64,000 nucleotides of DNA from the NCBI GenBank assembly GCA_964352735.1, contig CAYGTC010000011.1, forward strand, positions 1 through 64,000, given 5' to 3'. The notes below the pieces were generated by a model. That model saw only the letters and a list, made by a program, of their open reading frames with translations, searched no databases and was not told the origin of the DNA. Made by a program: the position numbers and the translations under genes. Within the stretch, counting starts at the first letter, position 1; each line of letters begins with the position of its first letter. The stretch is from NORP309 sp964352735. Lineage in GTDB: Bacteria; Pseudomonadota; Gammaproteobacteria; Xanthomonadales; Marinicellaceae. Of the stretch, positions 1-8,632 are shown one piece after another.

Positions 1-81
1 AATAAAAACAGCAAAAACAATATGAAACAGGAGTTTCATGCATAGCCATGTAAAATATTAACTTTAAATGAGATCATTATC

Positions 82-357
82 ATGCGAATACTTATCATTC
101 TTTATATAACATTATACTGTTCACTTGCTGTCTCACATGCAGGTGATCCAAATGGAACAGGTACATCAGATCCATATACGAATATCAATAAAGCCTGTTT
201 ATTTCACGAAGAACCCTATGAACTTCACGAATCTATACAAGCACCTTGTAGTTTTAGGGTACCAGGGCATTTACCTAAGACCCATATCAACTCTAATGGC
301 AGACATGTACCACATGATCCAGAATGTTTTGATGAAGTATTAAGGTATATAGATTGA
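82..357 (+). CDS. small secreted protein of unknown function
   Basis: A 91-residue protein beginning with a clear signal peptide (hydrophobic run through about residue 20, ending in SHA). The mature part is about 70 residues with three cysteines and many His/Pro residues, and I recognise no domain. It sits just upstream of the large hybrid sensor gene on the same strand. The two may be co-transcribed, but nothing links them functionally. No strong Shine-Dalgarno is visible; the ATG follows AT-rich sequence. The coding assignment rests on the signal peptide and the open frame. Confidence 0.55.
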   Translation: MRILIILYITLYCSLAVSHAGDPNGTGTSDPYTNINKACLFHEEPYELHESIQAPCSFRVPGHLPKTHINSNGRHVPHDPECFDEVLRYID

Positions 358-425
358 AAATACAAACCTAATTTGAGTCCATAACCACTTAAATCACCGA
401 CATTAAACAACTGATTTTATTATTA

Positions 426-3400
426 TTGCTGTTTTGTTGTAAGCTGCACGCCGATGTAACAGCTTTCAACCACTATGGCTTTAAAAATGGATTAGCAACC
501 AGAAATATCAAATCGATCACAGAAGACCATTTGGGTTTTCTGTGGGTTGGCACTTCTTCTGGTTTATTTAAATTTAATGGCACCGCCTTTGACCAAATTG
601 ACACGTCATCAATCGCTGAAGAAGTTGATATACAACATTTATCAACAGGGCATGACAATGAAATTTTGATAGGCACAAAGAACCATGGTTTATTAATTTA
701 TGAAAATAAGTCCATAAAAAAGATCAGTAGTGATATTTTTAATATTACAAAAATCAGTGACATCACTAAAGACAACAAACACATTTGGTTGGCCACTGAT
801 GTTGGTTTATTTGAGCTGTTATCCAACAACACTCTACAAATAAATCCTTACAAACCTTTACAAATATTACAAAACAAAAAAATCAATGCCATCGAGATAC
901 TCGATGATCACTTTATTGCCATCGCACAACGTCAGTTACTCTATTTACTCAACACCAGTGATGGTACCCTTGAACTTATTTCATTAGATCAAGAGCCCAT
1001 CATACATGACCTTTACCATGATACTAATAAAAATCTATGGATTGCCACTTCGCAAGGTATTTTTCGTTATGATTGGCAATCAAGAACACTCTTATCCGCT
1101 CCTAAATTAACAGAGGCTTCACGAACGCTTTCCATTGACCAGTATAAACAAGACATTTGGGTTGCTTCAATTGGTGGAGGGGTTTATCAAATCAATGTCG
1201 ATACGCTTAAAACTCAACAACATACCAAACAGAGTGATTTTATAGACTCTCTTTCTGATGAAAACATCATGTCCATACACATCAGTAAAAATGGCATGCT
1301 ATGGGCCGGAGGCTTTTCTAATGGCCTCAACTCTCTCAATCTCAACTTGCTTGGATTCAATTTTGAAACCTTCCCTAATAACAGCATTGACTGTGGTTCC
1401 AAAGACCCAAGTATTTTCAGTCTTAATCAAGCCAAAAATGGTGATCTATGGATAGGTAAAAGCAATGGAGTGGTGATATGGAATCCTGAAGGACATCATT
1501 GTCAATTTTTCGATTATGTCAAAGACCGAGACATCAAGGGTTTTACCGTTTATCACACAAATATCGAAAATCATCGAGTTTGGATATCAAGTTCTGTTGG
1601 TTTATTACTTTATGACATTAATACCATGATCATCACATCATTACATGATGAATTGAATCAAAACACTGTTTTTTTTACGCACAAAAGAGATCAGCAACAC
1701 ATGTTAGTTGGGACAAGTCGAGGACTATATGAATATGATGTACTCAATTCAACATATGAAAAAATGAATGCTGCAGATAAAAAGTATGAGAACATCAGCT
1801 ATAGAAATTATATTGTGGATAAAAATGGTGACTTTTTATTCCCCACAACACAAGGCGTTTTACAATTAACAGCAGACAGCCATATTACGAAATTCACTTC
1901 GGCCAATGATGTTTTTTCCAATAATGAAATATTGGCAATGGCGATTAACGATCAAAACGAATTATTCATCAGTGTGTGGCAACATGGCTTGTATCACCTC
2001 AACGCAAATCGTGAGCTTATTCACCATTATTTTGATCAAAAACCTTCAGAGAGCATATTACAAATAATACCCAATGATCAGAATAATAAAGTATGGTTAT
2101 CTGGTTATAACGGTATTATTGCACTTGACTTGAAAACTCAATCTTCGTCCCTTTATGCCAGTTTAGCTGCTGATAACTATTTAGCTCTTACTCTGACATC
2201 TTTTAAGAACCATGATAACGACATCTTTTTTGGTGGTCACAAAGGGTTTGTTCACTTTAACCCAAAAAATATTAAAACATCAAAGCCATTATCCCCTTTG
2301 CTTTTCAATGAGTTGTATTTAATGAATGATGTTGTAAAAACACAAGAGCTTACTCAAACAGGGTTTAAATTAACTAACCCCATTGAACAATCCAATCATT
2401 TAGAGTTCAGCCATAAGGATAAAATCATCAGTTTTGAGTTTATTCAACTGAATTATGACAGCCCCATTAAAGTCAACTACAGCTATAAATTAAATCCAGT
2501 TTCATCTGAATGGACGGCATTAAAGGATCGCAATCGCCATCTTACTTTCACCAATTTAAAATCTGGTAACTATCAACTGGACGTTGAGGCCTCCCATTTC
2601 AATAATAAGAGTCATCGGTCAATCAGCTTTGTCGTTAAAACAGCACCATGGTTAAGCTGGTGGGCTTTCGCCCTCTATGCTCTATGTACAATGGCACTGA
2701 TTTATTGGCTATTCAAAAGAAAAATAGCTGTAGAAAAAAAAATAAATACCTATTTAAATGAACAAGTCAAACAGAAAACACAAACTGTTGAAGATTTATT
2801 GGCGAGAAAAAATGAAATTTTCTCAAATGTATCACATGAGTTCAGAACGCCATTGACTTTGATACTTGGCCCGATAGAAGAGCTTTACAATGCTGAAAAA
2901 GAAAAGCAGAAAAAAGACAGCCTTGACATGGTCTCTCGCAATGCCAAACAACTTCTTAACTTGGTCAATCAAATGCTCAAATTGGCACATGTCAATGAAA
3001 TCGACACAACACAAAAACACATCATTAACCTGTCACATCGATTGAATATGGTTATTGAACCATTTGCCTATTTGGCGAAAAAAAACTCAATAAATTTAAC
3101 AGTTAAGCCGATAGACAATATTAAACTTTACCTCACAGAAGACGCATTGGAAATCATCTTCAGCAATTTCTTATCAAACGCCATTAAATACATTGGGGCA
3201 GGAAACCACATCACCATTGGCAATGAAGTCATTAACAATCATATTAACGTTTTTGTACAAGACAATGGACCTGGTATTGAAAAAACGGATCAAGATAAAA
3301 TATTCAAAAGATTCAACAGGCTCCATCAAGGCTCAATACAGGGTGTTGGCATTGGACTTGCCCTCGTTAAGGAAGTTGCCGAGTTGAATCAAGCCAAACT

Positions 3401-4313
3401 AGCTGTGACCAGTGAAATGGGCCAAGGTGCAAAATTCAGTGTCAGTTTTCCAATTGATGATTCAATACAAAACCACAATGAGCAACCAGTCATCTCTACA
3501 GAGTTATTAAATAGCAGCTCTTATGAACAAGATGAATCCAATCAAAAACATACAGTACTCATTATTGATGACAATAAGGATATGCGTCAATACATCAATG
3601 ATGTCCTGAATCAACACTTCACATGTATGCTGGCCTCTGATGGGTCAGAAGGGATTGCTAAAGCATTGAAATATGTGCCTGATATCATTGTTTGTGATGT
3701 CATGATGCCGAAGGTCAATGGTTTTCAAGTCAGCAGACAATTGCGCAAAGATCCAATCACCTCACATATCCCACTGGTATTGTTAACCGCACTGGATGAA
3801 AAAACCAGTCGAATTAAAGGGTGGAGAGAAAATATCGATCTTTATTTGAACAAACCATTTGATGCACAAGAATTAATACTACAACTCAAAGGCATACTAA
3901 ATACGCGATACCTGTTGAGCAAAAAACCCAAAGACTCTCACGGCAAAAAAAGCATTTCTTACTTATCAAAAGATGATCAAAATTTCATTGATAAACTGAA
4001 TACCATTGTTGAAGAACATTATACTGACCCATTATTGAATTTAGAAAAAATGGCCAGCTTCATGTTGGTCAGTGATCGTCAGTTACAACGTAAAACCACC
4101 GCATTAATCAATCAATCACCGACAGATTTTCTCAGAGAGTATAGGCTCAAAAAAGCAACCACTTTGCTGATTGATGGCAAAAGAGTTTCCTATACTTCTG
4201 ATGTGTGTGGATTCAGCTCTATTTCTTATTTTTCATATTCATTCAAAAAACATTTTGGCATGACCGCCAAACAATACCAAAAACTTAATCAAGAAAAATC
4301 AACTCAGAAATAA
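426..4313 (+). CDS. hybrid two-component regulator: Reg_prop sensor, histidine kinase, receiver, AraC output
   Basis: A one-protein signalling system of the HTCS type best known from Bacteroidetes. In order: signal peptide; about 600 residues of beta-propeller Reg_prop repeats (repeated LWVG/IWLAT-like motifs); a Y_Y_Y domain; one membrane segment (about 745-765, WWAFALYALCTMALIYWLF); a kinase with H-box SHEFRTPLTL, N-box NFLSNAIKY and G-boxes DNGPGIE and GVGIGLAL; a receiver with acidic residues in IIDDN, phospho-acceptor Asp in VCDVMMPKVNG and a late Lys in LNKPFD; and a C-terminal AraC-type HTH. The sensor faces the periplasm and the output binds DNA. Only TTG is available as a conventional start here, and it removes the signal peptide's charged end; translation may begin at an ATT at 402 (see findings). 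The target genes and ligand are not identifiable. Confidence 0.93.
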   Translation: MLFCCKLHADVTAFNHYGFKNGLATRNIKSITEDHLGFLWVGTSSGLFKFNGTAFDQIDTSSIAEEVDIQHLSTGHDNEILIGTKNHGLLIYENKSIKKISSDIFNITKISDITKDNKHIWLATDVGLFELLSNNTLQINPYKPLQILQNKKINAIEILDDHFIAIAQRQLLYLLNTSDGTLELISLDQEPIIHDLYHDTNKNLWIATSQGIFRYDWQSRTLLSAPKLTEASRTLSIDQYKQDIWVASIGGGVYQINVDTLKTQQHTKQSDFIDSLSDENIMSIHISKNGMLWAGGFSNGLNSLNLNLLGFNFETFPNNSIDCGSKDPSIFSLNQAKNGDLWIGKSNGVVIWNPEGHHCQFFDYVKDRDIKGFTVYHTNIENHRVWISSSVGLLLYDINTMIITSLHDELNQNTVFFTHKRDQQHMLVGTSRGLYEYDVLNSTYEKMNAADKKYENISYRNYIVDKNGDFLFPTTQGVLQLTADSHITKFTSANDVFSNNEILAMAINDQNELFISVWQHGLYHLNANRELIHHYFDQKPSESILQIIPNDQNNKVWLSGYNGIIALDLKTQSSSLYASLAADNYLALTLTSFKNHDNDIFFGGHKGFVHFNPKNIKTSKPLSPLLFNELYLMNDVVKTQELTQTGFKLTNPIEQSNHLEFSHKDKIISFEFIQLNYDSPIKVNYSYKLNPVSSEWTALKDRNRHLTFTNLKSGNYQLDVEASHFNNKSHRSISFVVKTAPWLSWWAFALYALCTMALIYWLFKRKIAVEKKINTYLNEQVKQKTQTVEDLLARKNEIFSNVSHEFRTPLTLILGPIEELYNAEKEKQKKDSLDMVSRNAKQLLNLVNQMLKLAHVNEIDTTQKHIINLSHRLNMVIEPFAYLAKKNSINLTVKPIDNIKLYLTEDALEIIFSNFLSNAIKYIGAGNHITIGNEVINNHINVFVQDNGPGIEKTDQDKIFKRFNRLHQGSIQGVGIGLALVKEVAELNQAKLAVTSEMGQGAKFSVSFPIDDSIQNHNEQPVISTELLNSSSYEQDESNQKHTVLIIDDNKDMRQYINDVLNQHFTCMLASDGSEGIAKALKYVPDIIVCDVMMPKVNGFQVSRQLRKDPITSHIPLVLLTALDEKTSRIKGWRENIDLYLNKPFDAQELILQLKGILNTRYLLSKKPKDSHGKKSISYLSKDDQNFIDKLNTIVEEHYTDPLLNLEKMASFMLVSDRQLQRKTTALINQSPTDFLREYRLKKATTLLIDGKRVSYTSDVCGFSSISYFSYSFKKHFGMTAKQYQKLNQEKSTQK

Positions 4314-4490
4314 CGCATTTCCCTCATCAAAATCTACTATTTCGTTTTTTCGATAATTTTTGTCATTAAATCAAAAATATTTTCATATAAGAAATCTACA
4401 ATGCGCATTATCAATACTGCCACTGAGGTAATCCCCCCGAAAAACCAGCAATTTCTTGCTGAAACTTATCAATTAAAAAGAGAAAAAATC

Positions 4491-4724
4491 ATGAATACTT
4501 TAAACAAACTATCATTAACCATCTTATTTTCCATAATGGCAAACACATCCTATGCAGCACCAGATGATGACTTTGAAATCTACAAGTATATTTGTGTTGT
4601 CAGTGGTCAAATTAATTCTTGGGGTTATATTCCGGGTGAGTTTGTTGATCGTGAGCATGCCAAGTGTACTGAAAAAGGCGGTACATTTTATACTAGATCC
4701 ATGGGCATAGAACCAGCAGAATAA
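4491..4724 (+). CDS. small secreted protein of unknown function
   Basis: The frame is open from 4401, but the ATG at 4491 is preferred because it follows a purine-rich AAAAAGAGAAAA stretch and begins a good signal peptide (MNTLNKLSLTILF...SYAA, cleavage near residue 22). The product is 77 residues. The mature part is about 55 residues, acidic, with two cysteines (YICVVSG and AKCTEKGG) that could form a disulfide. No family recognised. It lies downstream of the hybrid sensor gene with a 177-base gap, so co-transcription is uncertain. Confidence 0.5.
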   Translation: MNTLNKLSLTILFSIMANTSYAAPDDDFEIYKYICVVSGQINSWGYIPGEFVDREHAKCTEKGGTFYTRSMGIEPAE

Positions 4725-4728
4725 TACC

Positions 4729-4743
4729 TAACCCGAATATTTC
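4729..4743. repeat. solitary end of a dispersed inverted-terminus repeat
   Basis: TAACCCGAATATTTC is identical to the left terminus of the repeat at 9428 and close to both ends of the repeat at 11210. No matching right end is seen nearby, so this is a partial or decayed copy, or a chance match. Confidence 0.4.
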
Positions 4744-5007
4744 CTACAAAATCACAGAATAACATAATACTTGTGACCAGTTTGAAGTTCAATTTTATTT
4801 GAGGGATATTACTGACGATTCAGTGAGCTAATTCTCATTTGGTATATGACACCTCATCAATTATTCAGAGACAATATAACAGCCTGCTGTACTCAGGCTG
4901 ATATATTATAAACCATAAATCACCTTATAAAAATCACCAATCAAATGTACATTTGTACTTTATTTATTATTTACAATTCAGGTAAAAATAACCGATTTTA
5001 TAACAAT

Positions 5008-5036
5008 TTAACATCATTTTGATAGATTTATATAAT
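5008..5036 (+). promoter_or_regulatory. sigma-70-type promoter for the reductase/desaturase operon
   Basis: A TTAACA -35 element (5008-5013) and a perfect TATAAT -10 element (5031-5036) are separated by 17 bases. Transcription would start near 5043, inside the first palindrome listed next. Confidence 0.65.
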
Positions 5037-5080
5037 CAAACGCTTGTTTAAAATACACATTAAGAGTACACTTGTTCGCT
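5035..5080 (+). promoter_or_regulatory. two FabR/DesT-like operator palindromes
   Basis: Two related 18-base sites lie 28 bases apart: 5035-5052 with core AACGCTTGTT, and 5063-5080, AGAGTACACTTGTTCGCT. Both match my recollection of the TetR-family FabR/DesT operators that control unsaturated fatty acid genes, and both flank the predicted transcription start, which fits repression. The cognate repressor is not in this window. Confidence 0.6.
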
Positions 5081-5112
5081 CAATTTTTTCAAAGGCTTTA
5101 TGCTGAAATAAA

Positions 5113-6189
5113 ATGCAAGTTAATAAACTACAATGGTTTTCGCAAGCCATTACCAATACCAGTAACTTCACTGAGTATTTTCATCCAATAACGCGATTGT
5201 TCTACAAAAAAAACACCTCAGGAACTTTTGCAGCCTCTGTGATTGATCTGCGCGAAGAGAATCTTGATACTTTTACAGTAACGCTCAAGCCTTCTAAACG
5301 CTGGCCGGGATTTACTGCTGGTCAATATATTGAATTGAGCATGGAAATTAACGGCAGCTTGTTAAGCCGAATCTTCAGTATTTCTTCTCCTCCTCATATC
5401 CATCAGTCCAGTGGGATGATAGAGTTGACTATCCAAAAACAATTCAACGGAAAAGTGACGCCCCATTTGTCAGAGCATTTAACATCAAACAAAAATATAT
5501 GTATTTCCAAGGCCAAAGGAGATTTTACAGTCAATGACAACTCAACAAAACCCTTGTTGTTCATTGCAGCTGGCAGTGGTATTACGCCAATAAGAAGTAT
5601 CATCACGCAATTATTGGCTCAAAACAATAACAATACAAACATTGATTTGATGTACTATGCACGAAACAACAAACACCTATTTCGCGAAGAGCTGGAATAC
5701 CATCAAGAAAAATACCCCCAATTTTATGTTCGTTTCATCAACAGCAATACTGAGGGAAGAATAAACATCAATCACTTAGCACGTGACTACAAATCAAAAA
5801 AAGCTTATATATGTGGCCCAGGCTCAATGATTGAAAATACCGTAGAATTACTTAAAAAAAATGGCATCGAAGAACAAGACATCCATCATGAGTATTTTGG
5901 TATTGCACCCATTTATGACATTAACATCAAGCAAAAAGGTACCATTAACTTTCAGCAATCTTCAATTGAAACAGATAACAAAAAACCACACACTTTACTG
6001 AAAGTTGCTGAATCAGCTGGGTTAACACCCAAATATGGTTGTCGCATGGGCGTTTGCCATCAATGTGTCTGCCAAAAACACCAAGGCGTTGTATATAACA
6101 CGTTAACTCAATCCTACTCTGATAGTGGCGCTGAACAAATACAACTGTGCGTATCTGTTGCAGTTGGCGATGTTACACTTGATCTTTAG
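5113..6189 (+). CDS. ferredoxin-type flavin reductase with C-terminal 2Fe-2S domain
   Basis: A 358-residue oxidoreductase that probably passes electrons from NAD(P)H through FAD and a 2Fe-2S centre to the desaturase encoded next. Visible elements: the FAD-binding signature RIFSISSPP near residue 92, the NAD-binding AAGSGITPIRSI near residue 155, and a plant-type 2Fe-2S ligand set C-x4-C-x2-C (YGCRMGVCHQC) with a fourth Cys in QLCVSVAVGD near the C-terminus. The arrangement matches the partner reductase of bacterial acyl desaturases such as the Pseudomonas aeruginosa DesB neighbour. The desaturase begins 29 bases downstream on the same strand, so they form an operon under the operators at 5035-5080. 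Confidence 0.9.
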   Translation: MQVNKLQWFSQAITNTSNFTEYFHPITRLFYKKNTSGTFAASVIDLREENLDTFTVTLKPSKRWPGFTAGQYIELSMEINGSLLSRIFSISSPPHIHQSSGMIELTIQKQFNGKVTPHLSEHLTSNKNICISKAKGDFTVNDNSTKPLLFIAAGSGITPIRSIITQLLAQNNNNTNIDLMYYARNNKHLFREELEYHQEKYPQFYVRFINSNTEGRININHLARDYKSKKAYICGPGSMIENTVELLKKNGIEEQDIHHEYFGIAPIYDINIKQKGTINFQQSSIETDNKKPHTLLKVAESAGLTPKYGCRMGVCHQCVCQKHQGVVYNTLTQSYSDSGAEQIQLCVSVAVGDVTLDL

Positions 6190-6218
6190 AATCCACTACA
6201 CCCCAAATATAAAACTCA

Positions 6219-7316
6219 ATGAAAACTCAACTCACAAAAGAACAACTCAACGCACTTGCCCTAGAACTTGATCAAGTGCGTGATGATGTATTGAAAAATA
6301 TCGGCCAAAAAGATGCAGATTATATTCGACGTATGATATTGATACAGAGATTATCCGAAATTTTCGGGCGCATCACCATGGTCTTGTATTTAATTCATCC
6401 AGCTTTTTTAATTTTAGGAATACTTCTTTTGGCCCTGGCTAAAATACTCGACAACATGGAAATTGGTCACAATGTTTTGCATGGTCAATACGACTGGATG
6501 AATGACCCAACCATATCATCACGTAATTACGAGTGGGATATTGCAGGGGATGCCGGTTCTTGGAAACGCATCCATAATTATGAACACCACACCTATACCA
6601 ATATCATTGGCAAAGACAGAGACTTTGGCTATGGCCTACTGAGATTAAGCGATGACCTACCATGGAGAAAAAAGAACCTATGGCAATTCATCACGTACTT
6701 CAACCTCAGTGTTTTATTTGAATGGGGCATTGCCTACCACGAATTGGCGGCTGAGCGGGTATTTATTGGCAAAAAGAAAAAAGACCGCACTTCACCACTG
6801 ACAGATTCTCAACTTAAAAAAATGTTTTTCAACAAGATTGGCAAACAAGTATTTAAAGATTATATTTTCTTTCCACTCATATGTTGGCCTGTTTTTTTAC
6901 CTGTATTGATCGGTAATGCCATTGCCAATATCATAAGAAATCTGTGGACTTCAGCCATTATTTTCTGCGGTCACTTTACCGAAGGTGTTCAAACATTCAG
7001 CGAGAAAGAATGCGAGAATGAAAGTAAAGGCCATTGGTATTATCGACAAGTATTGGGGTCATCTAATTTAACAGGCAAACGCTGGTTTCATATCATGACA
7101 GGGCACCTGAGTTGTCAAGTAGAACACCATTTATTTCCCGATATTCCTGCACCCAGATACGTTGAAATCGCTCCGTGCGTACAAGAAATCTTACGTAAGT
7201 ATAATATTCCGTACAACACAGGATCTTTTGGTAAACAATACTGGACTGTTATTAAAAGGGTGTTTACTTATTCGTTACCAGATAAAAAACAACAACCAAT
7301 TAAAGTAGAAAGTTAA
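6219..7316 (+). CDS. membrane fatty-acid (acyl-CoA/acyl-lipid) desaturase
   Basis: A 365-residue integral membrane di-iron desaturase that introduces a double bond into an acyl chain at the inner membrane. The three diagnostic histidine boxes are present: HNVLH (about residue 84), HNYEHH (about 120) and QVEHH (about 305). Hydrophobic segments lie around residues 55-80 and 215-255. It follows its electron-donor reductase by 29 bases and shares its promoter. The FabR/DesT-like operators fit a role in maintaining membrane unsaturation. Regiospecificity cannot be read from sequence; delta-9 is likely by analogy with DesB. Confidence 0.92.
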   Translation: MKTQLTKEQLNALALELDQVRDDVLKNIGQKDADYIRRMILIQRLSEIFGRITMVLYLIHPAFLILGILLLALAKILDNMEIGHNVLHGQYDWMNDPTISSRNYEWDIAGDAGSWKRIHNYEHHTYTNIIGKDRDFGYGLLRLSDDLPWRKKNLWQFITYFNLSVLFEWGIAYHELAAERVFIGKKKKDRTSPLTDSQLKKMFFNKIGKQVFKDYIFFPLICWPVFLPVLIGNAIANIIRNLWTSAIIFCGHFTEGVQTFSEKECENESKGHWYYRQVLGSSNLTGKRWFHIMTGHLSCQVEHHLFPDIPAPRYVEIAPCVQEILRKYNIPYNTGSFGKQYWTVIKRVFTYSLPDKKQQPIKVES

Positions 7317-7334
7317 AATAGATTCATACAATAT

Positions 7335-7404
7335 GTACCACCCTACTATGTTTAATATACTTATGTAGGGTACAACCTTTGCTCGTAGGGTGGCTGTGCC
7401 CACG
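7335..7404. repeat. intergenic palindromic GTAGGGT repeat
   Basis: GTACCACCCTAC (7335-7346) is mirrored by GTAGGGTAC (7365-7373) and followed by CGTAGGGTGGCTGTGCCCACG. Similar GTAGGGTGGGC...GCCCACG modules are common dispersed intergenic repeats in proteobacterial genomes. It lies between convergent genes and could also act as a transcript end. Confidence 0.5.
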
Positions 7405-7445
7405 ATAAAATATCAGTATAGAGGTATTGACCTGATCAAATTTTT

Positions 7446-7871
7446 TTATAGATCATTATTTAAGTCACAATTCACCATCCATTGTATACCAAATTGATCA
7501 GTAAATTTGCCAAAATAAGAGTTCCAGAATGTTTTCTCCAATGGCATTTTTATCACACCTCCACCTGACAAACCTTCAAATAATCTGGTCGCTTCATTTT
7601 TCGATTTTGTATTAATTGAAACGGTGTAATTTGTACCACAAACAACCGAGTCTAGAGAATCACTGCCCATTAACACATGTCCTTCACTGATCGGCAATGA
7701 GATATGCATGATTTTATTTTTGTCTTTTTCTGAAATGTCACATTCAAGGTTTTCAGGCATTTCTTCGAAGCGGCTGATGGCTTGAAACGCTCCTCCAAAT
7801 ACCGATCGATAAAAGTCAAAAGCCTGTTCACAATCACCATCGAAAGTTAAATAAGTATTGAGCGAAATCAT
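7446..7871 (-). CDS. PhnB/YjdN-like VOC (glyoxalase-fold) protein
   Basis: A 141-residue protein of the vicinal-oxygen-chelate superfamily, PhnB/YjdN-like. The family signature is LNTYLTFDGDCEQAFDFYRSVFGG at the N-terminus, with LPISEGHVLMGSD in the middle and FGKFTDQFGIQWMVNC at the C-terminus. Members are small dimers with no single known reaction; many are annotated as glyoxalase-like or demethylubiquinone-methyltransferase-like. I chose the ATG at 7871 because AAGAGGTG lies five bases upstream; an in-frame GTG at 7877 sits inside that ribosome site. It is a single gene with no obvious partner. Confidence 0.82.
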   Translation of the reverse strand: MISLNTYLTFDGDCEQAFDFYRSVFGGAFQAISRFEEMPENLECDISEKDKNKIMHISLPISEGHVLMGSDSLDSVVCGTNYTVSINTKSKNEATRLFEGLSGGGVIKMPLEKTFWNSYFGKFTDQFGIQWMVNCDLNNDL

Positions 7872-7942
7872 GATCACCTCTTTTGTGTTTTGATGACTTA
7901 TAGTTTAACACCAAAACCACCATTGAAGGTGAGCATGAATTG

Positions 7943-8533
7943 TTAAAAACTGGACAAGCTCAATTCTATTACTTGTTCTAACTGTTCTTGCGGTTTTCCT
8001 GAACGAGCCATGACAGCAAGTCCATGCATAACCGTTACAATATATTGAGCCATCTGTTGAGTTTCAATTATCATGTTCGATTCATTTTTTTGTTCTTGAG
8101 TAAAAAATGCTGTTAACACCGTCTCTGCTAAATACTTGACTTCATTTACAGTTACTCTGGCCTCTGCTGGCCAATCTTCACTCGCCACTTCTGATACACA
8201 CAATGAAACAAAACAACCTTTGGGCGTATCTTCACCGCATTGGGCAGTGAGCACCGATATCAAGTAGTCTCTGAGTTTTTGTTTAACTGTTTTGTTTTGC
8301 TGATATAAGTATTGGGTATGATGACTGGCATAATTTTCAATATAGTTTTCCATGGCCTGAATAAACAGCTGCTCCTTATTGCCAAATGTTGCATACATGC
8401 TTGGCTTATTGATGCCCATACTTTTAGTCAAATCTGTTAAGGAGGCACCAACATATCCTTTTGACCAAAACACTTTCATAGCTTTATCAAGCGCTTCATG
8501 CTTGTTAAATTCTCTTTGTCTTCCGCCTGCCAT
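7943..8533 (-). CDS. TetR/AcrR-family transcriptional repressor
   Basis: A 196-residue TetR regulator. The N-terminal HTH occupies about residues 8-55 (KAMKVFWSKGYVGASLTDL...GINKPSMYATFGNKEQLF), and the C-terminal ligand domain has GCFVSLCVSEVASEDWPAEA. It is transcribed divergently from the SDR gene at 8633, and two identical palindromes lie between them, so it most likely represses itself and the SDR gene. The C-terminal region resembles AcuR/NemR-type members that sense electrophiles or small organics; the inducer is unknown. Confidence 0.9.
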   Translation of the reverse strand: MAGGRQREFNKHEALDKAMKVFWSKGYVGASLTDLTKSMGINKPSMYATFGNKEQLFIQAMENYIENYASHHTQYLYQQNKTVKQKLRDYLISVLTAQCGEDTPKGCFVSLCVSEVASEDWPAEARVTVNEVKYLAETVLTAFFTQEQKNESNMIIETQQMAQYIVTVMHGLAVMARSGKPQEQLEQVIELSLSSF

Positions 8534-8576
8534 AGTCGTCTCTGTTGCTATTTTTTTAAAAAATGATTGACTATAT

Positions 8577-8617
8577 TATACCGATCGGTATAATTAAATC
8601 AACTTTACCGATCGGTA
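8577..8617. promoter_or_regulatory. twin TetR operators between divergent genes
   Basis: The perfect 12-base palindrome TACCGATCGGTA occurs twice, at 8579-8590 and 8606-8617, 27 bases centre to centre. The first extends to TATACCGATCGGTATA. The position between the TetR gene and the SDR start is typical of an autoregulated divergent promoter. Confidence 0.85.
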
Positions 8618-8632
8618 CATTATTAACCAACA

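Larger units (their letters stand above)
4725..5112. other. intergenic region with repeat end, promoter and operators
   Basis: This 388-base stretch holds no gene. It contains one end of the dispersed TAACCCGAATATTTC repeat (4729-4743), and a promoter with two palindromes in front of the reductase/desaturase operon (listed separately). The rest is AT-rich with nothing recognisable. Confidence 0.6.

Noticed and set aside
7335..7404. A mobile element at the GTAGGGT repeat
   Set aside because: No termini matching an insertion sequence and no transposase; it looks like a small intergenic repeat.
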